64,000 nucleotides of DNA from VMDJ01 sp038144195 (GTDB taxonomy: Bacteria; Pseudomonadota; Gammaproteobacteria; Chromatiales; Chromatiaceae), in assembly GCA_038144195.1 (NCBI GenBank), contig JAYQNH010000001.1, forward strand, positions 100,255-164,254, in the 5' to 3' direction. The translations under genes and the position numbers were made by a program. This document shows, piece after piece, positions 28,630 through 38,159 of this stretch. The first letter of the stretch is position 1. Each line of letters opens with the position of its first letter. Below the pieces are notes generated by a model, which saw only the letters and a program-made list of their open reading frames with translations, made no database searches and was not told the origin of the DNA.

Positions 28630-29165
28630 TGCTGAGCTGAGTCACAGGCTAAAACTTGTTTAACAACGCAGTTCTTATCTTTCTTGGATTTTAAACTTTC
28701 TAGAGTTTCCCATTCGCCTACCTTACTCAGGTCGAAACTTGAGCCATGCTGAACACGACCTTGTGACACGACTTCTAAACCATCTGGTGCGGCAATTGGA
28801 GGCGCGAACGCATATTGAGGAACGTTGGATGAAGGTTGATCAAACTGACTGATTTGAGGGGCAACTAAAACCGCCATCATGGCGACTGTTGCTGCAATGG
28901 CTGTTCCGCTAACAAATCGAAGAACAGGTCTTTCATGCCAGCGACGAGGTGCTAAAACGGTAGGCTCATTATTAAGGCGTTGTGATACAGCCTGATGTGT
29001 CGAACTCGCATCGATGGCCAGAGATTCATTGCGTAAGGCCGCGCCAATTTGCGAATAACGAGAAGCGGTTTTAGCTGTTTCGGTCGAAAAATCGATTTTA
29101 TGTGAGCCCGCCTCGCCATCGAGAAAGGCGGATAGATTTTCGTCAGATGATTTTTGTTTTGTCAT
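28626..29165 (-). CDS. rseA: sigma-E anti-sigma factor (RseA/MucA)
   Basis: 179 residues. Cytoplasmic sigma-binding domain near the N-terminus (DENLSAFLDGEAGSHKIDF, RYSQIGAALRNE), one TM segment (FVSGTAIAATVAMMAVLVAP, about residues 85-105) and a periplasmic tail. Holds sigma-E at the membrane until cleaved by site-1 and site-2 proteases. Overlaps rpoE by 4 bases. The periplasmic part is short and contains GLEVVSQGRVQHGSSFDL; with no rseB in the operon its protection may differ from the E. coli model. Confidence 0.9.
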   Translation of the reverse strand: MTKQKSSDENLSAFLDGEAGSHKIDFSTETAKTASRYSQIGAALRNESLAIDASSTHQAVSQRLNNEPTVLAPRRWHERPVLRFVSGTAIAATVAMMAVLVAPQISQFDQPSSNVPQYAFAPPIAAPDGLEVVSQGRVQHGSSFDLSKVGEWETLESLKSKKDKNCVVKQVLACDSAQQ

Positions 29166-29749
29166 TCATCGTGCCCCATCAAAGGTTTAATGGCTTTATC
29201 TACAGCTTCGCTAGCCCTAAAGATTCGAGATCGAACCGTGCCAATAGGACAATCCATGGCTTCTGCAATCTCGTCGTAACTCAATCCGTCGATCTCTCTG
29301 AGTGTTAAAGCGGTTTTAAGTTCCTCAGGCAGTTGATCTACTGTTTCCAGAATCACTGCTTTCAGATCCGCTTCCTCCGCAAGACGCTCAGGCGTTTCCT
29401 GTTCCTTTAGTCTTGTGCCCATGTCCATTTGTTCCGCAATTTCGGCTTCAATATCGCCTTGAGGCGGCCTTCTGGACAATGTAGCTAGGTGATTTTTGGC
29501 GGTATTGATCGCCACACGATAGAGCCAGGTATAAAACTGACTATCGCCGCGGAAGTTGGGTAATGCCCTATAAGCCTTAATAAAGGCCTCCTGGGTCACA
29601 TCAAGAACTTCATCTTGATCGCGAATGAAACGCGAGACGAGGGTAGCAATGCGCTGCTGATATTTAATAACGAGCGGATCAAAGGCTTTTTTGTCGCCTT
29701 TTTGGACTCGTTTGACCAAATCAATGTCAGATTGTGCGGTGTTAGTCAT
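29162..29749 (-). CDS. rpoE: RNA polymerase sigma factor RpoE/AlgU (ECF)
   Basis: 195-residue ECF sigma factor. Region 2: DQEVLDVTQEAFIKAYRALP and FYTWLYRVAINTAKNHL (promoter melting and -10 contact). Region 4: LTLREIDGLSYDEIAEAMDC followed by GTVRSRIFRA (HTH contacting -35). The sequence DVTQEAFIKAY matches RpoE of E. coli and AlgU of Pseudomonas. First gene of the rseA-rseC-degQ operon, divergent from nadB as in E. coli. No clean sigma-E consensus was found by eye in the 129-bp spacer. Confidence 0.96.
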   Translation of the reverse strand: MTNTAQSDIDLVKRVQKGDKKAFDPLVIKYQQRIATLVSRFIRDQDEVLDVTQEAFIKAYRALPNFRGDSQFYTWLYRVAINTAKNHLATLSRRPPQGDIEAEIAEQMDMGTRLKEQETPERLAEEADLKAVILETVDQLPEELKTALTLREIDGLSYDEIAEAMDCPIGTVRSRIFRASEAVDKAIKPLMGHDE

Positions 29750-29878
29750 ACTTCCCAGTGTTTATCTTCAACGGCGACTATCGCCACACGACGTGTAAAT
29801 TCGTAACATAGCGCCACTTTAAATGAATTTGATGCTCGAGGTTACGCCACGTCTAAGTTTTGACTGACGTGTTTCTCC

Positions 29879-31510
29879 ATGGTTCCCCAGCTTTCTTGTG
29901 ATGTGTTGATTATTGGCAGTGGTGCTGCAGGCTTAAGCACGGCCCTACGCTTGCCTGAAAATCTGAATATTGTGGTTGTCGCTAAACGTGAATTAGCTGA
30001 GGGCAATACAGTTTATGCGCAAGGCGGAATCTCGGCAGTATTGGATTCAGCTGACTCGCTTGAATCTCATGTTGCTGACACGCTCTCTGCAGGCGCCGGC
30101 TTGGGTAACGAAGCTGTGATTCGACGCGTGGTTGAGAGAGGACCGGAAAATATTCGTTGGCTCGCAGAACTTGGCGTTCATTTCACCTCAACGCCCCCTA
30201 CAGGTGACTCGAAACTTCACCTCACTCAAGAAGGTGGTCATAGTCATCGTCGTGTCGCTCACGTAGCTGATGCAACCGGTCGAGAGATGCAGACCACCTT
30301 GGTGGATGTGGTTCGCACTCGAAAAAATATTCAACTTCTTGAAAACCATATCGCTGTTGATTTGATTCTTCGCCCTAGTAAAGCCGGCGGCAAACGTTGT
30401 GTTGGCGCTTATTTGATGAATCTTGAATCAAATCAGGTCATGGGTGTTGGATCGCGCTGCGTTGTTTTGGCAACCGGTGGTGCTAGCAAAGCTTACCTTT
30501 ATACAAGTAACCCTGATGTTGCGACAGGTGATGGTATTGCGATGGCTTGGCGTGCAGGTTGTCGTGTCAGTAATATGGAGTTCATTCAATTTCATCCTAC
30601 TTGCTTATATCACCCGAATGCTAAGTCGTTTCTCGTCAGTGAAGCTGTGCGGGGTGAAGGCGGCCATTTATTGTTAGCTGATGGTGAGCGATTCATGGAT
30701 CAATTTGATCCACGTGGTGAACTCGCGCCAAGAGATGTTGTTGCTCGAGCCATAGACCATGAGATGAAGCGTTTGGGTAGCGATTGCGTCTATCTTGATA
30801 TTAGCCATAAGCCGGCTGAATTTATTGAGCATCACTTCCCTACCATCTTAGAGCGCAGCCTATCGCTAGGCTTTGATATGCGTAAAGATCCTTTGCCGGT
30901 TGTTCCCGCAGCGCATTACACCTGTGGTGGTGTCAAAGTGAATGATGTAGGAGAAACTGATGTGGCTGGTTTATATGCCGTTGGCGAAACCGCTTACACA
31001 GGCCTTCATGGTGCCAATCGCATGGCCAGCAATTCACTTCTTGAGTGTTTGGTTTATGCCCAGCTTGCGGCTGAAGATATCGAATCCAAAATTGCGCACG
31101 TCTCTATGCCAAGTGACATTGAAGATTGGGACGATAGTCGTGTTACCGATGCTGATGAAGAAGTCGTTGTGTCTCACAACTGGGAAGAGTTGCGTCGCTT
31201 TATGTGGGATTACGTGGGAATTGTGAGAAGTAATAAGCGCCTCGCAAGAGCTCGACGAAGAGTTAACCTGCTTCGACATGAAGTCGCTGAGTATTACGCT
31301 AATTTTAAAGTCACTAATGACTTACTTGAGCTACGTAACTTATTAGATGTGGCTGACTTGATTATTCAATCTGCCCAGCGTCGTCGTGAAAGTCGTGGCT
31401 TACATTACACCTTAGATTTTCCACAAGTGGATGTTAATCAGTGTCAGCCTACAATGCTCATTCCGGACAATTACCGCCCGAAGGGTCAGAAGGTTCAAAC
31501 GGTTGAATAA
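29879..31510 (+). CDS. nadB: L-aspartate oxidase
   Basis: FAD enzyme that oxidises aspartate to iminoaspartate, first step of NAD synthesis. 543 residues, intact. FAD Rossmann motif IGSGAAGLSTAL at 12-23, NTVYAQGGISAVL, HRRVAHVADATG, VLATGGASKAY, EFIQFHPTCLY, SEAVRGEGGHLL, PAAHYTCGGVKVN and GLHGANRMASNSLLE. The first ATG at 29879 fits the family start (no strong ribosome site seen). Divergent from rpoE, as in E. coli. The last 53 bases overlap the opposite-strand ygfX-like gene. Confidence 0.96.
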   Translation: MVPQLSCDVLIIGSGAAGLSTALRLPENLNIVVVAKRELAEGNTVYAQGGISAVLDSADSLESHVADTLSAGAGLGNEAVIRRVVERGPENIRWLAELGVHFTSTPPTGDSKLHLTQEGGHSHRRVAHVADATGREMQTTLVDVVRTRKNIQLLENHIAVDLILRPSKAGGKRCVGAYLMNLESNQVMGVGSRCVVLATGGASKAYLYTSNPDVATGDGIAMAWRAGCRVSNMEFIQFHPTCLYHPNAKSFLVSEAVRGEGGHLLLADGERFMDQFDPRGELAPRDVVARAIDHEMKRLGSDCVYLDISHKPAEFIEHHFPTILERSLSLGFDMRKDPLPVVPAAHYTCGGVKVNDVGETDVAGLYAVGETAYTGLHGANRMASNSLLECLVYAQLAAEDIESKIAHVSMPSDIEDWDDSRVTDADEEVVVSHNWEELRRFMWDYVGIVRSNKRLARARRRVNLLRHEVAEYYANFKVTNDLLELRNLLDVADLIIQSAQRRRESRGLHYTLDFPQVDVNQCQPTMLIPDNYRPKGQKVQTVE

Positions 31511-31901
31511 GCCAACGGCGTAATAACCAAAGGCCTTCTTCTGTGCAATTTCTCTCAGTAGCCCACACGGTGTATCGCTTACGCTTAGTTCTCAGTGTGA
31601 CATGCGTCAGATTCTCAGTAAGGATCTTGACTGAGCGATCAATGATTGGCTCCATCGCATCCAGTCGAGTGCCAATTTTTGCCGTTTTACCATCGAGATC
31701 AATAAAAGCTTCCTCGGCACCGAGGCCATTGGTTAAATGATCAGCCATCCAAACAAACATGGCACTGATCACAATCAAGAAGAGTTTGAGCTGTAATGGC
31801 CATTGAATGGGCCATACAAGAAAAGCAATCAACATCACCAAGCTGGCAATAAATGCTCGGTGCATTGGATCTTTGCTTACTTTAACCAGTTGCGCGTGCA
31901 T
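31458..31901 (-). CDS. YgfX/CptA-like small membrane protein
   Basis: 147 residues with two TM segments near the N-terminus (ASLVMLIAFLVWPIQWPLQL; LFLIVISAMFVWMADHL) and a C-terminal segment TLRTKRKRYTVWATERNCTE followed by EGLWLLRRWLIQP, resembling the YgfX C-terminal block. YgfX genes are commonly next to nadB. The middle (FIDLDGKTAKIGTRLDAMEP) is not typical, so identity is moderate. Its 3' end overlaps nadB by 53 bases on the opposite strand, and its start abuts tatD. Confidence 0.6.
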   Translation of the reverse strand: MHAQLVKVSKDPMHRAFIASLVMLIAFLVWPIQWPLQLKLFLIVISAMFVWMADHLTNGLGAEEAFIDLDGKTAKIGTRLDAMEPIIDRSVKILTENLTHVTLRTKRKRYTVWATERNCTEEGLWLLRRWLIQPFEPSDPSGGNCPE

Positions 31902-32680
31902 TTAGGCTCGATGTGCCGCGGAGAATAAACGATAGAAGTTATCGGTTGTTATACGACCGACCTCCTCAGACGTCATGTTTCGCAGCTCACCAATCTTCTC
32001 TGCAACATAACGTACATAGAGCGGCTGATTGGGTTTGCCACGATGCGGTACCGGTGCCAAATATGGTGAGTCAGTTTCAATGAGCATGCGATCAAGCGGT
32101 ACTTTCTGTGCTACTTCCTGTAGCTCAACAGCATTTTTAAACGTCACAATCCCAGAGAAAGAGATGTAGAAGCCCATTTCCATGGCAGCTTGAGCCATCT
32201 CCCACGTCTCGGTGAAGCAATGCATAACACCACCGACTTCGGCAGCACCTTCTTCTTGAAGAATTCGGATAGTGTCTTCTCGTGCTTCTCGGGTATGGAT
32301 GATTAACGGTTTCTTAGCAATTTTTGCCGCACGAATATGGGTTCGAAAACGTTCGCGCTGCCACTCTAAATCACCTTCAACACGGAAGTAATCAAGACCT
32401 GTTTCACCGATCGCGACGTTTCTAGGGTGTTTGGCTAGCTCAACAAGCTCATCTACCGTGGGTTCACGTCGGTCATCATCACAAGGATGGACGCCAACCG
32501 AAACGGACACGCTTTTTGGGTCTCTACAGCTGCCAACATCTCAGGATAGCTCTCAAGGTCGATAGAGACACACAGCATGTGGCGAATATCCGCCTCATGT
32601 GCAGTATCAATAAGTTCAGATAAGTTATTGTTTTTAGAAAGATCTAACCTATCTAAATGGCAATGAGAATCAACCAGCAT
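31902..32680 (-). CDS. TatD/YcfH metal-dependent hydrolase, one frameshift
   Basis: TIM-barrel deoxyribonuclease-like hydrolase. Metal site opening MLVDSHCHLDRLDL, then GVHPCDD, AIGETGLDYFR, PLIIHTREA, MHCFT, LIETDSPYLAP. A run of five A near 32511-32515 breaks the reading; six A gives ETQKSVSVSVGVHPCD. About 259 residues when joined, the YcfH size. In E. coli and Pseudomonas it is the last gene after holB and pilZ, as here. Biological substrate unsettled. Confidence 0.92.
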
Positions 32681-32713
32681 AAGATTACATAGTGTGAGTA
32701 AGACGATCTGATT

Positions 32714-33029
32714 TTAAAGCACCGCCGAGGATGCCTCAATCTTATTGCGCAGTGCGTTGCCCTCGTCACCTTGAAACTGCAAACCTACACCGGCTGATTT
32801 ATTGCCCTCAGCACCCACAGGGGTAACCCAAACAACTTTACCGGTGATGGCGATGACATCAGGTTCTTCCATTAATTGAAGAAGGATAGACTTCATCATC
32901 AAGCGAGAAAGTCTTAGAGGTAGGGATAAACAGACCACCGTTTTCCACAAATGCCATGTAATTGGCTTGTAACGATGTCGTATCCTTAATGGAGAATTTT
33001 AAAAAATCGTGTCGATCCGCTGGGCTCAT
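32714..33029 (-). CDS. pilZ: PilZ-domain protein (type IV pilus PilZ type), one frameshift
   Basis: About 105-residue PilZ protein. Start ATG at 33029 overlaps the holB stop by 4 bases and gives MSPADRHDFLKFSIKDTTSL. Family pattern: YMAFVENGGLFIPTSKTFSL, then after a frameshift near 32880 LLQLMEEPDVIAITGKVVWV and TPVG, AGVGLQF. It lacks the RxxxR c-di-GMP-binding motif at its N-terminus, as in P. aeruginosa PilZ, which works in pilus biogenesis rather than binding c-di-GMP. The holB-pilZ-tatD order matches Pseudomonas. Confidence 0.87.
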
Positions 33030-34009
33030 GATGCCTTCCTTGGTCGAGTTAACGCTAACCAACTCACAATGAGTTTTTCATACATCATTTGTGCATTAAG
33101 GTTATGCGCTTGTTTCATGCGTAATGTCTGCATTTCATCAATAAAACGAAATAGTGCGTCCTGCTCACAAACGGCCGCTATTTGTAAATAAGTAGACGAG
33201 CTATCGGGCAAATAACGGAAATCTTCAACACCGGTAGCTAAATAGCGCGTTAAATCGGCAAATATCCTTGCTAAGTCATCAAAAATGACTGAATTTTCCT
33301 CGCCAGACCAGATTTCAGCGATAGAAACAGGGTTAGCGGCACGTTGAGCTACTTGAAGTAGGTTTTGTAGCCTTTCAGAGGCTGCAGCGACACGTTCAGA
33401 GTGCTCTAACGCCAGCAATGGTGCGCCACCGGTAAAGGCTAAGGCCTGAGATGCGAGGGAGGTATCGAGTTGCGATTCCAGCCACTCTGAAGCGATCTCA
33501 TGAGGTATTTGACGGAAGTCTAAACGTTGGCAACGACTCAAAATGGTCGCGGGTAACCGTTTGAGCGCGTGAGTCACCATCAAGATTTGTGTCGATGGCA
33601 CAGGCTCTTCAAGGGTCTTCAGTAAAGCATTTGCAGCTGCGCGATTCATCGCTTCTGCGGGAGAAATAATGACGACACGCTGTTTACCATTTTGCGTGGT
33701 CTTGCCTGACATCTCGATCAGATCACGGATGGCATCAATTTTGATGGCCTTGCCCTCCTCTTCAGGAGTAATCAGGATGATGTCAGGGTGGGTACCTGCT
33801 TGTTGCAACGAGCAGCTCTTACACATACCGCAGGGTGCATCAGCTATCGAAGACTGACAGGTGATCGCAGCGGCAAGATGCTCAGCAAAACGTTGTTTGC
33901 CTATACCTTCCGCCCCATTGAGTAATAAAGCATGCGGCATCGTGTCTTGCTGAATGCGCTTCACGATGTGATTCCATTGGGATTGTTGCCAAGGTAGCAG
34001 TGCCGTCAT
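33026..34009 (-). CDS. holB: DNA polymerase III delta' subunit
   Basis: Clamp-loader subunit. 327 residues, intact. AAA+ Walker A-like GAEGIGKQRFAEHL; zinc cysteines C51 and C60-x2-C63-x2-C66 (CGMCKSC); the DE-like region RVVIISPAEAMNRAAANALL, and KTLEEP with sensor region LPATILSRCQRLDF. The C-terminal collar domain ends in a helical region. The ATG overlaps the tmk stop (ATGA) when tmk is read to its true end. Confidence 0.94.
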   Translation of the reverse strand: MTALLPWQQSQWNHIVKRIQQDTMPHALLLNGAEGIGKQRFAEHLAAAITCQSSIADAPCGMCKSCSLQQAGTHPDIILITPEEEGKAIKIDAIRDLIEMSGKTTQNGKQRVVIISPAEAMNRAAANALLKTLEEPVPSTQILMVTHALKRLPATILSRCQRLDFRQIPHEIASEWLESQLDTSLASQALAFTGGAPLLALEHSERVAAASERLQNLLQVAQRAANPVSIAEIWSGEENSVIFDDLARIFADLTRYLATGVEDFRYLPDSSSTYLQIAAVCEQDALFRFIDEMQTLRMKQAHNLNAQMMYEKLIVSWLALTRPRKAS

Positions 34010-34630
34010 GCGTTTACGAAAGCCTCTATGGCCATTTTTACTTGTGCTTGAACGTCAGGTTAAGTCTTGCGAAGCATCAATAACTTTTACTCGTGATGGC
34101 TGTTCTGCAGCGATACTGAGATAGCCTTGACGGATGCGCTCAAAAAAATCCCATGCCTCACTTTCAAAGCGATCCGGTGCTGAACGTTTACCCGCGCGCT
34201 CCATACCGACCTCAACAGGCAAATCCATTAATAAGGTGAGATCTGGACGTAATGTGTCTTGAACCCAGTTCTCTAGGCCAGAGATCTTCTCTAAAGGAAT
34301 TCCTCTGCCATAACCCTGATAGGCATATGTTGCATCGGTAAAACGATCACATAAAACCCATTTGCCATCATCTAACGCAGGCTTAATTTTTTGCGCAATA
34401 TGCTCTGCACGTGCTGCAAACATCATGAGTAACTCTGCGTCATCACTCATCCCGGTATGTTTGTGACCTAAAAGCAGATTCCTGAGATCTTCACCAAGAT
34501 CTGTACCACCAGGCTCACGGGTGTGAATTGCTTTGATGCATTGATGCTCAATGACTTCTGTAACCACCTGCATACAGGTCGTTTTCCCTGCACCTTCAAT
34601 GCCTTCAACAGTGATGAATTTTCCGGTCAT
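34006..34630 (-). CDS. tmk: thymidylate kinase, frameshift near the C-terminus
   Basis: Phosphorylates dTMP to dTDP. P-loop VEGIEGAGKTTCM, DRX motif LCDRFTDATYAYQGYGRGI, lid AGKRSAPDRFE. As given it stops after DASQDLT at 34055. A one-base correction there gives DLTDVQAQVKMAIEAFVNA and a stop at 34006, overlapping holB by 4 bases, a normal coupling. About 208 residues. The indel is likely technical because the gene is essential. Confidence 0.93.
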
Positions 34631-35613
34631 TTTTTTAATTGATATTTTCTGACAGCTTTATTGTGTTCTTCGAGGGTTGCAGAAAAAGCATGCTCGCCAT
34701 TTCCCTTTGCAACAAAGTAGAGGGTATCACCTTGTTCGGGGTTAACGGCAGCTAACAATGCGTCATATCCCGGTAAGCAGATCGGTGATGGCGGCAGCCC
34801 TTTTTGCGTATAGGTATTGTATGGCGTTGGCGTTCGCAGATCTTTGCGACGGATATTGCCTTTGTAGGCGTCTCCCATGCCATAAATAACCGTAGGATCA
34901 GTTTGTAGTTTCATATTTTTTTGAAGTCGACGGTTAAAAACGCCTGATATTTGTCCACGCTCAAAAGCCTGACCAGTTTCTTTTTCAATAATTGACGACA
35001 GGATCAATGCTTCATAGGGTGATTTAAGCATGAGGCCATCAGCACGCGTTGACCATGCCTGCTGCAGCTTTTCTTTCATGCGCGAATAAGCGCGTTTAAA
35101 CAGCTCAATATCAGACGTACCTTTGGTGAAGTGGTAAGTGTCTGGAAAGAATTGACCTTCAGGATGAATATTTTCACCCGCAATGGTTTGCATAATGCTG
35201 TGATAGTTCACATCCGTTTGTTTAATCATTGGATGCGCTTTAACTGCTGCAATAAAGTCTTGAGTTATGGAGCCTTCGATAATCGTTATCTGATGGTCAA
35301 TGACATCACCATGAACCATTTTTTCCGCAAGCTCGATTAGATTGGATTTAGGGGATACTTCATATTCCCCGGCATGAAGCTGGCGAGAAATGTCACTTAG
35401 TCTTACGTACCAGTAAAACAGATCCGCATGCTCTGTAATCCCTTTTTGTTCGAGTTGAGCACGGATGTCGCCGAGATGATCCCCGCGTGCAACCTCAAGG
35501 TAGTTGATATTTAAAGGTTCATGCAGGGCTTGATACCACTGTGCAGCGCTTATACTGATGGCAAGCAACAGTAATGCAATAAATACCAAGAAGCGATTTT
35601 GTAAAAGCTGCAT
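34627..35613 (-). CDS. mltG: endolytic murein transglycosylase MltG (YceG)
   Basis: Inner-membrane lytic transglycosylase that cleaves nascent glycan strands. Start at 35613 couples to pabC by TAATG. One TM (NRFLVFIALLLLAISISAA), then a LysM-like segment (VARGDHLGDIRAQLEQKG), and the catalytic core ALILSSIIEKETGQ with the essential Glu, NMKLQTDPTVIYG, YNTYTQKGLPPSPIC and PGYDALLAAV. About 328 residues. Standard position before tmk. Confidence 0.95.
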   Translation of the reverse strand: MQLLQNRFLVFIALLLLAISISAAQWYQALHEPLNINYLEVARGDHLGDIRAQLEQKGITEHADLFYWYVRLSDISRQLHAGEYEVSPKSNLIELAEKMVHGDVIDHQITIIEGSITQDFIAAVKAHPMIKQTDVNYHSIMQTIAGENIHPEGQFFPDTYHFTKGTSDIELFKRAYSRMKEKLQQAWSTRADGLMLKSPYEALILSSIIEKETGQAFERGQISGVFNRRLQKNMKLQTDPTVIYGMGDAYKGNIRRKDLRTPTPYNTYTQKGLPPSPICLPGYDALLAAVNPEQGDTLYFVAKGNGEHAFSATLEEHNKAVRKYQLKK

Positions 35614-36423
35614 TAGAGAGCGATTTCTTGAGCGCGCTGCATCCAAGAAGGTAATTCAGGTGTAGTAAATGTCAGCTCATCTATTGATTTAACAGCATGA
35701 ACACCTATCAATGAATTTGTTATACAAATTGCAGTTGCTTGCTTGAGTTGTTCCATAGAGATTGATGTTTCGGCAATGCTGACGCCAGCTTCAGTCGCTT
35801 GCGCGAGCAGCTCAGTTCGCATAGCGCCAGCAATGCCCGCTTTATCAAGCTTCGGTGTTAACCATTGATCGTTGAGGTGAATAAAGATATTGGCGCTTAT
35901 GCACTCAACGACATGGCCATCAGTATCTAAAACAATGGCTTCATCAAATTCATTCGGCAGCAAGCGCTTTGCCAAGACCTGCTCAAGACGATTAAGGTGT
36001 TTCATGCCCGCAAGCAATGGTTGCTTAGCTAATTGAATTGAACTGATAGTCGCTTTGATTGAGTAATTGGAATCGTTATAGAGCTCAGCAGCTGGCCATT
36101 CATTGACTTGAAATATGACGTTGCTCACCCCCGGCTCTGGCATACCCCTGTGATGAGCTACCAGCAGTCACAATCAGTTTGAGTACTGCTCTGTCTTGAT
36201 TGATTTGTAGGGCATTGATGGATGCTTTGAGTTCTGCCTCGTCGGGAGATGTGATGCCTAATCGCTCACAGCCATCTTGAAGGCGAAAAAAATGGCGTTC
36301 CCATAAACGTGGGACGCCATTTATAACGGCGATAGTTTCAAAGAGACCATCACCAAATTGAAGACCGCGATCCTTACCGAGGGTTGGATCAGCGGCTAGA
36401 CCATTGATCCAGGTCTGAGTCAT
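35613..36423 (-). CDS. pabC: aminodeoxychorismate lyase, one frameshift
   Basis: PLP fold-type IV enzyme releasing p-aminobenzoate for folate. Opens MTQTWINGLAADPTLGKDRG followed by LQFGDGLFETI. A run of five G near 36130 breaks the frame; four gives SSQGYARAGVSNVIFQVNEW. The PLP lysine is in AGMKHLNRLEQVLAK, with EFDEAIVLDTDGHVVECISA, then NIF and CITNSLIGV. About 269 residues. Lies between fabF and mltG, as in E. coli and Pseudomonas. Confidence 0.92.
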
Positions 36424-36431
36424 GGTTTAAC

Positions 36432-37686
36432 TCAATCCTTCCAACGACGGAAAACGAGACTGCCGTTAGTGCCACCAAAGCCGAATGAATTCGAGATGGC
36501 AACATCAAAGCTTGCATCACGTGCAGAATGAGGAACGTAATCGAGATCACATTGCTCATCTGGATTATCAAGATTGATTGTAGGTGGCATAACTTGATCA
36601 CGAAGCGCCAAAACAGTGAACAGCGCCTCTGCACCACCTGCTGCACCGAGCATGTGACCGGTCATTGATTTAGTTGAGCTAACACACAGTTTGTAAGCAT
36701 GATCACCAAAGGTACGTTTTGCGGCCATGGTTTCAGCAACGTCGCCTGCCAGGTGTCGATGTACCGTGAGCATTGATGTAGCCGACTTCTTTCTTTATTA
36801 ACGCCAGCATCTTCCAATGCCAACAGCATACATTCAGATGCGCCCTCACCGCCTGGCGATGGAGATGTCATGTGATATGCGTCAGAATTCATTGCTGAAC
36901 CCACTAACTCAGCATAAATCTTTGCACCACGTGCTTTCGCATGCTCAAGCTCTTCAAGCATGACGACACCAGCACCATCAGATAAACGAAACCATCACGG
37001 TCACGATCCCATGGGCGGCTTGCTGCTTGTGGGTCATCATTACGTGTCGATAATGCACGGGCTGCCGCGAAACCACCCAAGCCTGTTGGAGTTGTCGCAA
37101 ACTCAGAACCACCAGCAACCATGGCATCAACTGTGCCGTACTGGATCATGCGCATTGCATCACCAATATTGTGAGCACCGGTAGAACAAGCAGAAACGAT
37201 AGAGATATTTGGACCTTTAAGACCAAACATGATCGACAAGTTACCCGCGACCATATTGATAATGTTGGCAGGTACGAAGAAAGGTGAAATCTTACGAGGA
37301 CCGCCTTTCAAATAAGCGCCATAGCCATTTTCGATACCACCAATACCACCGATGCCTGAGCCTACGGCAACGCCGATACGCTTTGCATTTTGTTCGGTAA
37401 TCTCGATGCCACTATCTTTGATTGCCTGAATGCCCGCAGCGATACCGTAATGCTGGAATGGATCCATTTTTTTGGCATCTTTTTTCGAGATGTAATCTTC
37501 TAGTGGGAAGTCATAGATTGGACCACCGAAATGAACACTGAATGGTTCAATTTCCATGTGGGTGATTGGCTTAATGCCGCTCTTACCCTCTTTGATGTTA
37601 TTCCAGCCTGTTTCGACATCGCAGCCGACAGGAGAAATAAGACCTAAGCCAGTTACGACAACTCTTCGTTGATTAGCGTAAGACAT
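36432..37686 (-). CDS. fabF: 3-oxoacyl-ACP synthase II, three frameshifts
   Basis: Condensing enzyme for fatty-acid elongation. MSYANQRRVVVTGLGLISPV start; active Cys167 in SIVSACSTGAHNIG; His motifs YINAHGTSTPAGDV and SSTKSMTGHMLGAAGG; C-terminal SNSFGFGGTNGSLVF. Three one-base errors: near 36984 (a missing T; restored FVLSDGAGVVMLEE), near 36797 (extra A) and near 36757 (extra G). Joined length about 415, normal. Three indels in an essential gene again point to base-calling error. Confidence 0.94.
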
Positions 37687-37720
37687 GGGAGATTACCCTT
37701 TTATGTTTTTTTGATCGTAT

Positions 37721-37764
37721 AAAAACGAAAGCCGCAGAGCTGAAAGTTCAACTCTTACGGCTTT
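37721..37764 (-). terminator. hairpin between acpP and fabF
   Basis: On the minus strand, arms aaagccg and cggcttt (37758-37764 with 37728-37734) enclose an inner agag/ctct pairing, followed by cgttttta. It lies 17 bp past the acpP stop and 42 bp before the fabF start, so it could be a partial terminator that keeps acpP mRNA higher than fabF. Confidence 0.65.
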
Positions 37765-37781
37765 GCTAGCATCAAACGTGA

Positions 37782-38015
37782 TTAGCTGTTCGCATTCACG
37801 TAATCGATAGCTTGCTGAACGGTAGTGATAGTTTCAGCTTTGTCGTCTGGAATCTCAGTTTCAAATTCCTCTTCCAACGCCATTACCAATTCAACGGTAT
37901 CCAGTGAGTCCGCGCCTAGATCGTCAACGAAAGATGCCTCATTGGTTACTTCGTCTTCTGCAACACCTAGCTGCTCAACTACAATCTTCTTTACGCGTTC
38001 TTCGATAGTGCTCAT
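37782..38015 (-). CDS. acpP: acyl carrier protein
   Basis: 77-residue acidic carrier of growing acyl chains. Phosphopantetheine serine S37 in DDLGADSLDTVELVMALEEE. Opens MSTIEERVKKIVVEQLGV. AGGAAAC-like ribosome site lies just upstream of the ATG at 38015. Between fabG and fabF, the universal order. Intact, which sets it apart from its frameshifted neighbours. Confidence 0.98.
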   Translation of the reverse strand: MSTIEERVKKIVVEQLGVAEDEVTNEASFVDDLGADSLDTVELVMALEEEFETEIPDDKAETITTVQQAIDYVNANS

Positions 38016-38159
38016 TTAAAAGTTTCCTCCAAAAGTGCGTAGTTTTAAATTTTACGCATTAGGCACATATTCTAATGGCAAAACGTCCATCTTCATAGGG
38101 TTTTGCTTAGATTACTTACCTCATTAAATAGATATTAAAAATCAGTGTCTTAGCGTGGC

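Noticed and set aside
29750..29878. Sigma-E autoregulated promoter upstream of rpoE
   Set aside because: AAACTT and TCAAA occur but with a spacing of about 22 bases, too long for a sigma-E promoter.
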